A DNA stretch of 64,000 bases from Actinomortierella ambigua (Eukaryota; Mortierellomycota; Mortierellomycetes; Mortierellales; Mortierellaceae), in NCBI GenBank assembly GCA_016098155.1, contig JAAAJB010000051.1, forward strand, positions 32,202-96,201, in the 5' to 3' direction. Below the pieces are notes generated by a model. It did no database searches. It was not told the origin of the DNA and saw only the letters and a list, made by a program, of their open reading frames with translations. This document shows positions 20,974-31,671 of the stretch, in pieces (position 1 is the stretch's first letter; each line of letters opens with the position of its first letter). The position numbers and the translations under genes were made by a program.

Positions 20974-22775
20974 GTTGGTGAGTCAAGGTAAGGTAAGGTA
21001 AGGTAAGGTAAGGTAGGTAGGTCGATAGAAAGGGTGGGTCGGTCGGTAGGTAAATAGATAGGAATATAAAGTATAGAGAGGAGTAGGAAAGGAAAGAGAC
21101 AAGGGGGATCCAAGGAATGGGGATCGAGCGTTGGTTGGGACGACGAAGAAGGAAGGTTACGAACTGGAAAGGGCAGATCGACAGCGAACGTTGCAATGTG
21201 GTTGGCTCCCCCCCTTTTTTTTGTTGTTCAGCTCAATTTTCGAGAGTCGTGGCCAGTGAGGTTACGCGGATGGTATTAATGGTGGCGCAAAAGAAGGAAA
21301 AAAAAGGATGTACGCTTGGAAGGGAGGACGAGAAAAAAAAAAGAGAAAGCGAAAGAGAGTGGCAAAGCAGATCAATGATGACTACCAGTATCGGTGGCAA
21401 GGAAAAGTAGACGCAACACTGATGGGCTACAACCAACCGTTAGAGAAGTGTGATGAGGGGTGCCCAAAGATCAAAGGCGAAGGAGGATAAGAAAAAAAAA
21501 AACAGGCGGCTGTCGGAGGGGAATATATAATATATATATGCTGAAATGCTCGCTAGTGGTGCCGAGAGAGCGCTATTTTCCCACAGCCAAAAGAGAATGG
21601 AGGTGGTAACAGCGGTGGCAGGTGATGATGTCTCGGCCAGGACACGCAAGGGAAGGCAGGCGCAATGCGGAAAAAAAAGGATGAGACAGCTGGGGAGAGT
21701 GGAGATGGCGAGGTGGCAAGGAGGAAGAGAGAAGAAGAAGAGTGCGAAAAAGAAATGACGGAGAGGAGGGAGGCAGTGTCAGCGAAATGAGAGAGATTGT
21801 GCAATTGCACAAAAAAAAAGAGGTGTGAGACAACCAAAAAAAAAAAAAAAAAAAGTTTGTTTACCCTCCAGGATTGATAATGAATATTATCCTCCGTCAG
21901 CAAACGCAGCTTTCATGGTTAGGGTGCACACACACACAAATACACACAGAACACACACACACACACACTCACTCACTCACTCATAGCACGCACGCACACA
22001 TTCTCGCTCAAGAGACGTTCAATCCACTCGCAGGCCCTGTGGTGAACCTGTACCATACACTCCCCTCCTCTTCGTATTCTTCCTCCCCTCTCACGCAGGT
22101 CGGTCGCGAATGTAAAGAGCACTGCCCCCCCTCGCCCCCCCCTCGCTTAACCGAGGTATGAGGGAAGGGGAGCACACCCAAACAAGAAAGATTGTCGAGA
22201 TTATATAGCATGGACGCTGCTGCCCTGCAGACGCGTTCGTTGAACACTAATTTGATCAGAGTGATATTCCCCTTTTCTCCCATATGCCCAATCAATGACC
22301 CGCTCTCAATGCGGACGGCATGATGGCCCCATCACGTGGCGCAAGTCGACAATCACTGCTTTCCCGCGCACCGGCAGAACGAACGAGAGCTTCTTTGATT
22401 GGTGTCTGTGTTGGGGTGTGCAGGGTGTTTTACTACGCAGTCGAAGGAGGGGCAGTTGAGCGAAGCACAGGAATGGCAGGGATGGGATACGATATGCAAA
22501 CCCCACATTTTGACTGGAACCTGGCGAACCCCTGTGCCTCAAACGGAAGAAAAATTTTAGAAACGCGACCAGTCCAACCCGCCACTGGCTCCCTCCCCCC
22601 CCCCGCTTGAAGAATGTTCTGCTTGGCTGACTGTGGTGCACCGAACAGCCACCATGCCAATGCATCAATATCCATCCCTCTTCTACTTTCTTTTTTTCTT
22701 CTTCTTTTCTTTCCTTTTTGTCTTTCCTCATCCTTTCATCGCATTGCAAGTTACCTCAAAGCCCGTCTGTCCAAC
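20974..22775. other. Long divergent intergenic region with simple repeats
   Basis: 1.8 kb between divergent HAP2 and the small Asn/Gln-rich gene. On the plus strand the HAP2 side is purine-rich, consistent with a long pyrimidine-rich 5' UTR on the HAP2 sense strand. It holds an AAGGT pentanucleotide array (20986-21015), a TATA-rich stretch (21527-21539), A-runs near 21836-21854 and CA/CACT repeats (21928-21981). No reading frame here shows protein-like composition. Confidence 0.5.
20986..21015. repeat. Pentanucleotide microsatellite (AGGTA)6
   Basis: Six perfect AGGTA units lie 12 bases upstream of the HAP2 start codon and run on into GGTAGGTAGG. On the HAP2 sense strand this is a TACCT array within the presumed 5' UTR. 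Confidence 0.9.
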
Positions 22776-23198
22776 ATGAACAACAACAACCAGCGCAGCA
22801 CCAACAACATGAACGCCAACACCAACACCAACCAGAATAGCAACCTGGCCTCCGACAGCCAGAACGCCGCTGGCTCCTTCACGGAAACCCTCAAGGCTTA
22901 CGCTGACAAGGCCAAGGCTATGGGCCAGCAGTACTTGGAGCAGGCAAAGGAGCAGATCTCTCACTTGCAGCACGAGACCAAGCCCCAGACTGACCAAGCC
23001 TCGACCCTGGCCTCGAACCAGAACAACGCGGCGACCGCCACCAACACTCAGCAACCCTCGTCCAACTTTATGGACGATATCAACAGCCTTGGCCAGCAGA
23101 GCAACCAGCCAGCCGGAAATGCCGGTAACCTGGCTGGTACCGGTATGCAAAATGCCACCCGCTCTTCCAAGAAGGCCGCTTCCCAAACCCAGCTTTAA
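22776..23198 (+). CDS. Small hydrophilic Asn/Gln-rich protein (LEA-like helix), function unknown
   Basis: 140 residues, single exon, starting at ATG 22776. A longer in-frame start at 22614 was rejected because the intervening sequence is the pyrimidine-rich tract usual for 5' UTRs here. The protein has no signal peptide or membrane segment. Its N-terminus is Asn-rich (MNNNNQRSTNN). A central Ala/Lys/Glu amphipathic helix (LKAYADKAKAMGQQYLEQAK) resembles late-embryogenesis-abundant or stress-type hydrophilic proteins. The tail is Asn/Gln-rich, ending in a basic SSKKAASQTQL. A stress-protectant or condensate-forming role is possible, but this rests on composition only. Confidence 0.7.
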   Translation: MNNNNQRSTNNMNANTNTNQNSNLASDSQNAAGSFTETLKAYADKAKAMGQQYLEQAKEQISHLQHETKPQTDQASTLASNQNNAATATNTQQPSSNFMDDINSLGQQSNQPAGNAGNLAGTGMQNATRSSKKAASQTQL

Positions 23199-23360
23199 AA
23201 AAAAAAGAGTTTTGATTATTTCATTGTTTGGTGCTTTCTCGGTCGCGTCCGTCATCAGGATGCCATGCACATGTAAATATTTGTCCATAGGCGTAGGTCT
23301 CGTAGTCCAATGAAGAGTTGTCTAGACTTTATTTTGTTGTTGTTATCTCTCCATATTCGC

Positions 23361-24099
23361 CTAAGCGTTTACCAGCGCTTCCAGCGTTTTGTTCAAATTT
23401 CCACCGTGCTCCTTCAGATGTTTCTCTGCTGTTGGCTTGTTCAAATCCATCTCAGTCATCTACGCGAAACATTAGAGAAAAAAAAAATTATGCAAAAGTC
23501 AGACCCACCAGCATTTGACCCATTAAAAAAAAATACAAAATAAGAGCAGCCTGTGCTTACCAGAGTTTCGACATCCTCCTTTGCGAGTGTGACTTTTGTG
23601 ACGTCCTGCTGTTTTGCCTTCTCTGCCTTTTGTTTCTTGTTGACCTCGGTAATAAATGCCATAGCCTGTCGAAAAGAGGTGGGAGTGCACGATCGAGTTG
23701 TGTAGAGATCGAATCATGACTTGTTAGCAAGAGTGAACGTACGCACGCATATGTAACCCGTGAGAAAGTAGAGCCTTTTTTGTGCACCAGTGTGATAGTG
23801 TGCCTGTCCACGGGTACCTTTTCCAGCTTGGCAGCGTCAACTCCTTCCCGCTCAATCTCTTGTTGGTATGCCGTCATACTCCTCATGGCAGCCTTAGCTT
23901 CGCCTGCCTGACCCTTCTCCTGCTTCTCCTCTTCCTCGACCTCATCCTTATCCTTATCGTCCGAGGCGTTGGCATCGGGGGCAGGCGAATCAGTAGCAGA
24001 TGGGGAGGTAGCGCCATCGTTCTTTTCCGTCTTGGAGTCGGTGCCATTCGCCTTGGCGGCAGCGTTGGCGGCTGGGGCTTTCTTGGTTGTGCTTGCCAT
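23361..24099 (-). CDS. HYPK: HYPK-like UBA-domain protein (NatA-associated)
   Basis: Three exons: 24099-23743, 23665-23561 and 23459-23361, giving 186 residues in phase 0. The C-terminal half matches the HYPK layout: a Lys-rich helix (VNKKQKAEKAKQQ), the conserved VTKVTLAKEDVETL, then a UBA-type three-helix tail (MTEMDLNKPTAEKHLKEHGG, ending LEALVNA). HYPK binds the NatA N-terminal acetyltransferase (Naa10/Naa15) at the ribosome, inhibits or tunes it, and has chaperone activity. The N-terminus is Ala/Asp/Glu-rich and disordered. The stretch around 23743-23820 fits the family poorly, so the exact end of exon 1 is uncertain; the donor GTACGT at 23742-23737 was chosen for strength and phase. The branch site CTAAC lies within the intron. 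Confidence 0.8.
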
Positions 24100-25054
24100 T
24101 GTCTCGAATGGAGTGTGTGCTGTGCCTGTGATCTGTTTTTGTCACCGACGACAATGAGCACTTTCGTTTGTCACGTCTGGGCCATGCTGTATGTACCATC
24201 TCAATTGGTTTAAGTCACAACAATCTACGCTGGGGGGAATTGCTGCTTCATGCCTGTATCTACGTACAGAGAGAGAGGCCGATCTCGGCCCTCCCTCCCT
24301 CAATCTCACTCTCCCTCCCTCTCACTCTCCCTCTCCCTCTCTCTCCCCGGCGTAGGTGTATCAGTGACACACCTGTACGAGACTGAGTTGTGCCTTCTCT
24401 CGGGATAATACAAATTCGAGTTTGTCATGTCAAAGGAGAGGGGAGGGGTGTCTATTACTGCTGCGCGGTACCATAAACTGACTACAAGGGGCCCTTCATC
24501 AGGGCCCTTGCGTCGCGCGCAATAGAGCCTTCCCAAAAAAAGATTTGCTCGCCTTCACCTTAAATGAAACTGCAAAGTGAAGTCATCTCATAGGAATCAT
24601 GGTCGTCACAAATGCGAACCGGGGGCATGTTGCTGTTGCCGCTCCTCTGCACGCAACTCTAGAGTCCCATGTTCCCTGCGCAGGAATTGACCAATCCTAC
24701 CATCGAATCTTTTTTTTTGCCTCCCTGCTGTGTGACCCACAACAATTGAAAAGCTCCGGTTCGATTGAACTCCACCCAAAAGGAAACTTAAAGGTCTAAG
24801 AAGAAATGTACTCGGTCGCCCTCGTCCCCCTTTCCTTTGTCCCCCTCCCATCTTCCCCTCCCCCCTTTTTATTTCCTCGACAACAGTTTGCTTCCTTTGC
24901 ATTCTCTTCTCTTTTTTCTTTCTCATTGCTCATTCCTCATTGCAAAGCGCATCGCTTTCCTCTCCCTCTCCCACACGTATACCTTCTCTCCACCGTGAGC
25001 TGAAATCTCCTTCAACCATAATTTGTAGCCCAACATCATCCATCAAAATCCAAC
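24100..25054. other. Divergent intergenic region
   Basis: Between HYPK (leftward) and the second F-box gene (rightward). It contains CT-rich simple sequence at about 24285-24345 and a GGGCCC hairpin near 24487-24511. A pyrimidine-rich stretch at 24825-24985 is probably the F-box 5' UTR. No supportable gene. Confidence 0.5.
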
Positions 25055-28000
25055 ATGCCTCAGCTACAATCACTCCCCAACGGCAACAGAGCCACATCAC
25101 TACTGCCCCTCTCTCATAATAACAACAAAGTCTGCTCGCAAAACTTCCGTCGATCCTCATGGTCCACAAAAGCAATCGCCTTCTCCAAGCGCAGGCGCAC
25201 AAAAACGAAGACTCCCCAGTCGACCATGGCCTCCCATCACCTTCACCTCCCTCGGCATCCACTGCAACAACCCACCTCTGACCGCCAGAAGAATCCTCTA
25301 GAACTGCCCGAGATTGTAGCCTTGATTCTCTGCTACCTTCACCCGACCACCCTGTTGCATGCGCGTCTGGTTTCTCATACATGGAATCGGATTGCACAAG
25401 AACTGCTGTTCCATAGACGAACATATTACAGCTCGGCAACGACGCTCGCAAGCACTGTCACCGAGTCTTCTTCTCTAAGAATGCGTCGCTCTCAGTTTCT
25501 TGGAGCAAGGAACACGGCGCAGATCCACTTTGCAGACGGCGACTCGGGGTACTCCCACAAAGATCCACGCTTTGCTGAGGAAATTGCCATGAAGCGGGAC
25601 ATCCAGCGCCAGCACTTTGAAGAGATCTGTCAACGAGCAGGCTCGATGCGTGCCAAGCTGACTGGGCTCGAGCTGCATGGTTGCTTTGATCCCATGGACC
25701 TCCTGCTACTGCCGCGCAAGGGCCCTTCAGTAGGCCTTGGAATCACCAACTGCGCAGAAGAAGCTTCTTCGGCGGCCCTGACCACTTTGGGTGGTGGCAC
25801 AAGGGCGAGTCTAATCGGTGTGACTGTCCTAGATCTGACGATCCAGACACCAAGTTTCGCCCTGTCGGAGCTAGATCTTGTCGCACTCGTCGCGGACCTT
25901 CCCTGTCTCCGACATCTCACTATCTCGCTGACTTCATATCTCAAGGTGCCAGCTGGCGCGCTGCGCAATTCATCTGCCCTGCCACGACTATCCATGCGGG
26001 CCGCCCATGCTCGTAACAGCATGGTCACCAGCTCCTCCATGGTTCGATCTCCTCCATTTACAGCCGACTCCTCCATGCCCAGCAATGTTTACTCCTCCTC
26101 AACCTTGTCTTCGCACTCCGCCTCTTCCATCTCCTCCACCCCTTTCTCCTCCATCTCCTCAACCTTTTCCGACATGCCTCCTCTGATGACATCAACTCCG
26201 TGCCACCCTTCGCTCCAGACCTTCAAGACGCGAGGCATCCAGCTGTCGTTCCAAGATTTGCTGTTCTGGCTGACGATGCTCCCAAATTTGCGCAGCCTCG
26301 AGATGGCCGAGTGCCTCACCCCTCCCTGGACAATGATCGAGCTCGTTCAACAGATCCAGCAACACTGTCCTCGGCTCCACCGATTCCACTTGCAGCCCTC
26401 GCATGGCCATTTCTCCTTGCAGGATCAGCTCGAGCTCGTGAAGGGGTTGCCGAACCTTACCGAGCTGGCGCTGGACATGCCCCCACCAGAGCGAATGCCT
26501 CGCTCGGCGCACCCTCTGACGGCTTTGAACGCGGATCGACTGACCACACTCCACCTTTGCGCGTTTGAGTATGACGAGAGGTCGATGTGGCACTTGCATC
26601 AGTTCCTTTGTCGATCCACACACTTGCGTGAGTTACACGCCAAACATCTGACCTTCCCCATCGAGTTGCTCATCGACCCTTCAGCCGCTAAGGCCTTGGG
26701 GGACAAGCTGTAAGTCAGTGCGTACATGCATTCGGTACTAGTTTAATTCGGAGCACGATTTTTTTTGGGGGGGAGGGTAGGGGGTTAGGGATAAGTGGGG
26801 TGAAGGAAGAAGAGAGGGAGGCGGGCGGGCAAAAAAGCCCCGCACACATGCATGCACAAGGTTGTACATTGAGATTTATTGACATTCAGACTAACCAAAT
26901 CTTCTTTTTTGTTTCTCCTTCTTGCTTTTCTCTCTCTCTCTCCCCCCCCCCTTTTTTTTAAACTCTTATTCCTTCTCCCTCCATTTAGGCACACTAGTAA
27001 CAGTGCTTCGCCACTTGCGCGTAAGCAATGGGCATGCCAAGATCTTGTACGACTTGAGATGGGGTTTGCAAGGCCCAAGACCACGAGCGAAATCGTCGCC
27101 GTCCGCAGCGAGGCACAACAAATCAACAATGTATTGGAATACCTTGTCCAACATCTACCCAACTTGACCCACCTCGACGCGAGCTTCCACGCTCTGTCGC
27201 TCGACAAGGAGTACGGGGTCGACAGGCTGAAGCAGCTGTCCAAGCTAGAGTCCGTGCATCTGATCTCGCGTACCGATATACCCCTGCACAAACATCAGCT
27301 CGACTGGCTGCTCTCCACGCGTCCTGCCCCTGCATCATCATCGCCCAAGGAGAAGAAGAAGCTGCAGAAGCAAATGAAGAAGACGAGCAAGACACGCTCG
27401 TTCCTAAAGTCGATGGTCGTTGGCAGCAGCAGTAGCCAGTTGCGAGGCCGTGTGCGCTCTCCTCCACCTCCACCAGCCGCCACCACCACCACCAGCTCTT
27501 GCTCTCCAGTGATGAGCGATGTGGCCTCTGTCGCCTCTTGCTCTATTTCGCTGTCATCATCTTCTTCTGCTTCACCATCGCCCTCCTGCTCTTCTTCCTC
27601 GTGCTCATCTCCCATCCCACCGACGGTGGCGTGCTTTTCAGAGTCATCTCCCTCCATGTCTCCATGGGCATCTCCTATCCAGCCCGAGATCATCACGATG
27701 CCCAGGTCCCGATCCCCTTCACCCTCCTCCAACCAGCGCCTCTCCATGACAATGTCTCCTTTCTTGCTGCCTGTCGCCGTCACAGGGCTGACTAGAGTCA
27801 ACACGCTTCTATCGGAGGAGGACACGGACCTTGAAGACTTTGAGACACATTCCGAACAGCAGCAGCGCATGACGATGTCGACCGCTGCTGCTTGTGGCGA
27901 AGGCGAAGGCATCCATGAGGCTGGCTGGCTGAAACATGTCTCGTCCAGGGTCAAGAAATTGTTGCACCTTTCGCACCACCGCCACCACCAAAAATCTTTG

Positions 28001-28372
28001 GATGGCCGGTCGGACGATGCGTTTTTGGATAGTAGTCGATCGAACGATGAGGCCATAGGTCGCGGGGATAATGAGGAGGAGACGGAGATGGAGATGGACG
28101 ATGGCATCAGCAGCAGCAGCAGCAAAACCTGTGGCACTCTGAACACGACACTGCGTCTTGAGCGGTCGATGAACGACTGGGTGCTCCCTCGTCTGAACCA
28201 GTTTCGTGTCACGGTCTACCAGCCGTCCCCGACGCCACCTCCTCCGTTCCTGGCGGAGGTTCAGGAGCGCTCTCGGAAGAAACGGTCGGTGCTTCAGGTC
28301 CAGATCCAAACCCATTCGCTCCATGTACAGCGTCGGATCCGGTCCGAGGAACTGGCTTGTCTTCGATTGTAG
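25055..28372 (+). CDS. F-box/LRR-like protein, two exons
   Basis: Exons 25055-26709 and 26989-28372, 1,012 residues. The intron (donor GTAAGT at 26710, acceptor TTTAG ending 26988) is phase 2. Without splicing, the frame ends at a TAA formed by the donor itself. Joining restores a continuous leucine-rich region (PIELLIDP before the junction, VQHLPNLTHLDASFHAL after). The F-box lies at about residues 84-120 (LELPEIVALILCYLHP, then ARLVSHTWNRIAQELLF), followed by irregular LRRs (LPCLRHLTISL, LPNLRSLEMAEC, LPNLTELALDMP). The C-terminal 400 residues are mostly Ser/Pro-rich and acidic low complexity. It is a likely SCF substrate adaptor with unknown target. ATG 25226 is an alternative start just before the F-box. 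Confidence 0.8.
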
Positions 28373-29245
28373 ACTCGAAATATAAAATAAAATATCATGA
28401 AAAAAAATTGATACCTCGACATTTTTTTTTGACAACCGCCCCCCACCCTCTGATGTAACTGTAACGATTAAACCTTCGCGATGTAGTCTTCCATGTACCA
28501 GATACGTACGTAGTGGGCTAAGGCGATCATGTCACACCTCCTCACTCAACCCAGCTGGACAAAATAATATGTACCTCGGCTAGCTGTCATCTCTGTACGT
28601 AGTCAACAATACACAAACTAAACATACACAACGAGATTTTACCTTGAGGTATTTTTTTATCATAGTGGAGTCCACCCACTGGACTTGAGGAGGTTGGACT
28701 GTCACCACATTGATATTTGTTAGTGGCGTCCGCGCCAATACCTCAAAGTACGTATGGCGCATCTTCGCAAAAAGGACTGGTGATCCATACGGTGACATTC
28801 TTCGCCGTATGGTGCACCTGTCCTATTTGTGAAGATACACCAAACGACGCGGCGTTTCGGCCAATAAAGCAAACGGGTAGGGCGACGAAGTGTTTCATGA
28901 GACAGGTGCCTTATTTTAATGATGCCCGAAATAGAAAAAACTTTTGCGCCTCCTAGTGTTGCAGATGTAACGCGTTTCGTTGTTTCTGGTGGTCATCAAT
29001 GAGCGAGTGAATGTAAAAAGTACAGAAATGAGAGATGATAGAGAAAGAAAGAATAGAAGAAAAAAAAAGAGTCCCGAGGAGAAGAATGCAAGTGTAGAGA
29101 GAGGTGATATCTATGAAGCCAAAAATAAAATAGGAAAGAACCAGCTACCAAAGCACGGAGAGGGTACTAATACGATGGAGAGAGGAGAGAGGAGGAAAAA
29201 GGAAAAAGAAAGAAAATAAAACAGACAAGCTGTTTTCCTTTTCCT
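28373..29245. other. Convergent intergenic region with an imperfect inverted repeat
   Basis: This is the 3' space between the second F-box gene and NOG1. AATAAA-like signals lie just after 28380. The distinctive element is the inverted repeat at 28761-28836, listed separately. From about 28980 to 29220 the plus strand is A/G-rich. No gene is supported. Confidence 0.5.
28761..28836. repeat. Imperfect inverted repeat, 32-bp arms with 12-bp spacer
   Basis: The left arm, 28761-28792, begins ATCTTCGCAAAAAGGACTGG. The right arm, 28805-28836, is its near reverse complement, with about 27 of 32 positions pairing. Weaker pairing continues about 10 bp outward. It could be a hairpin remnant of a small non-autonomous transposable element or a structured 3' region. 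No flanking duplication is evident. Confidence 0.6.
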
Positions 29246-31425
29246 TTACCGACGATCGGTGCTGCCGCTCTTGCGCTTGCCGGAGAACAAGTGCTTTGGC
29301 ATCTTTGTCTGGATAGCACGATCGGACTCGCCTCGCTTGGCATGCAAGTTGGCATTGCGCATCGACAATTGCCGGACCTTCTCCGACTCGAGCTTCTGCT
29401 TGACGTTGCGCACACCGAGCGTTGTCCGGTCGCGGACGACACTGCCCTCGCCACCCGAGGGGCGAGCCGCCATCGACGCCGACCGGGCCACGCTCTCGCC
29501 GCGCGAGGCCGATCGGGCACGCTTGGGCGCCCGGCTGCGGGCGCGGTTCTCGACCTCGGTACCGTCCAGGCCCAGGCTCTCGAAATGGTCGGCGACCTCC
29601 GAGACCTTGCGCTTGATGGCCGTCTTGGGCAACGTTGGTCGGTTCTTGACCGTCTTGAGACGGGCCTCGATCTGCGTGATGCTGTTCCGCTCCCGGATCG
29701 CATTCGCCGTCGATTGCAATGCCTCGTCCTCCGAGTTGAGCTCCTCGTCGTCCGACTTGTAATAGCCCTCGGCCTCCAGACGCTCCTCCTCCCGCTCCAG
29801 CTCGTCCAGCTGCTCCTGAATGTCAGAGTCGATAAAGTCGGCGACGTTGTGGCCCTCCCAGATCTCGGGGATGATGTCGTGCTTCCACTCCTCGCTCTCC
29901 AACAGGTATCGCTTCTTGAGGTCGATGTTGTACACACCTGCGCCGCCGGCCTCTGCCTCCAGATCCTTCTCCAGCTTGGGCCGGTTGGGGTCCTGAGCGT
30001 CGTACTTGGGCTTTGTGAGCGCACCCTCGGGTATGTGGGGAAGGCGCGGGTTGTCGTCGCGCGGGACGGGTTTTGTGAGATGGATCTTGTTGAGAACGTC
30101 GTTGATCTTCTGGCCCTTCATCTTGGCATCGACACGGGCCTGCAGCAGGCGGTCGCAGGCCGTCTGCTTGACGTTCATCACGCCCTCGTCCGTGTAGCAA
30201 GACATACCGAGCATCTGTGCCTTGTCCTTCTCCACAATGTCGTCGAGCAGCTGGCGATCCTCTGCGCTAACGTCCTCAATCTTCATCGCATCAATCTTGT
30301 TGATGATCAGCATCACGGGCTTGTTGGCAAACAGGGGCTTGATGCTGTGGAACAGCGACACCTGCTCCTTGATCGAGTAGCCGCAGCGCTCGGACAAATC
30401 GATAAAGTACAGGACGCAGCAGCGCAAATGGGCAAGGGCTGTGATCGACTGCATCTCAATCGTGTTGCGGTTCTCCAGGGGGTGGTCCAAGATACCGGGG
30501 GTATCAATGACCTGCCAGCGCAGGTACTTGTAGTCCATGTGACCGACAAAGAGCGACTTTGTTGTGAAAGCATAGGGCTGCACGTCGACATCCGCACGGG
30601 TGATCTTGTTCATGAACGACGACTTGCCGACGTTAGGGTAGCCGCAGACAAGCAGGGTGCGGGTGTTGGGGTCGATCGAGGGCAGACGGGCCAAATGCTG
30701 GCGGACCTGCTCCAGATAGGCAAGCGAGTCCTTCTGACGGCGCATGATCGTGGCCATGCGACCCATAGCTGCCTTCTTGAGCTGCTTGCAGCGGTAGAGC
30801 GAATCACCAAACTTGAGCAGGCGGACATAATCCTTGCCGACCTGATCGATCAAGTGGCGGGCAGTGTTCATCTGGCCCAGAGCGAGCTTGTAGTGGTCCT
30901 TGTCGTAAAGGACGTTCATCAAGTCCGAGTAGAAGGGGTGAATGTCCTATGTTGAATCCAATGACCAAAAGAAAAACAACAACAACACAACCCTATGTGT
31001 CAGTCATAGGAGAACAGTCAAATTGAGCGAGGTGGGAGGAAGGACACAGTTCCTGGTGGGCGAAAATGGCCTTACATCGAGCTTGGGGAACTCATCCAGG
31101 ATAGCCTTGAGACGTTCGTCAAAGCTCTCTTGCGTAAACTTGACCTTGCGCATGTAAAAGTTGCGAATACGGCTGATGGCAAAGTTGGCATGGATAACCT
31201 AGAGGAACAAGAGCAAGGAGAGACGGAATAAAACAAAAAGGGTCAGGGTGTGCTCGGGGCGTAAGCTTGCCCTGTTCATAACAAGGAGATGCTTTCTCCT
31301 GGAAACAAAAGGTGCTGGCTGCATACCGTTGGGGTCTTGCGCTGGGTCTTGGACAAGACAATGTCCAAGAAATCGCCACCCGTAGGCACGGGGGTGATCT
31401 GCTTGAAGTTATACAGGGTGGTCAT
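29246..31425 (-). CDS. NOG1: Nucleolar GTP-binding protein NOG1
   Basis: Exons 31425-31327, 31198-31076 and 30946-29246, phase 0, 640 residues, a normal length for NOG1. The protein opens [20 protein letters not shown], with the N-terminal helical bundle ([20 protein letters not shown]) typical of the family. The Obg-type GTPase domain shows G1 [10 protein letters not shown]3 DTPGILD and G4 NKID. The C-terminal region is charged and basic, carrying the [10 protein letters not shown] terminus. NOG1 associates with pre-60S particles in the nucleolus, inserts its tail near the exit tunnel, and is required for large-subunit maturation. It is transcribed divergently from SSZ1. Confidence 0.96.
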
Positions 31426-31671
31426 CTCGAATGAGAAGGGCTAGAGAGGGGTGGAGAAACGAGATGAATGGAGAGACAAATGCGCCCACAGGAGAGAGAG
31501 CTGTAAAAAAAAAATTTGCTTTTTTTCGATAAACATCAAAATACCGTTATGGATTGGTTGTGACTGCCACTTGCCTTGCGTAGGTGACGTCGCTTTTTTT
31601 ATTTTTTCTGTTGTGGCCTGCATTCCAACGTGTTCAGAGATCTCTTCACCTCCTCATCCTTCATTCACACC
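31426..31671. promoter_or_regulatory. Bidirectional NOG1/SSZ1 promoter
   Basis: Only 246 bp separate the two start codons. The interval has ATTGG at 31553-31557 (a CCAAT box on the minus strand, a candidate HAP-complex site), a CRE-like TGACGTC at 31585-31591, and A/T-runs at 31504-31527 that could be nucleosome-excluding. Assignment as a shared promoter is inference from spacing and motifs. Confidence 0.5.

Noticed and set aside
22614..22775. Upstream in-frame start for the Asn/Gln-rich protein
   Set aside because: The extra 54 residues translate a pyrimidine-rich leader (Phe/Leu/Ser runs) typical of 5' UTRs here.
24480..24515. GGGCCC hairpin as a terminator
   Set aside because: Eukaryotic context, no U-tract and no gene ending there; short palindromes of this size occur by chance.
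29291..30955. 554-residue open frame opposite NOG1
   Set aside because: Antisense shadow of the GC-rich NOG1 exon; no recognisable motifs.
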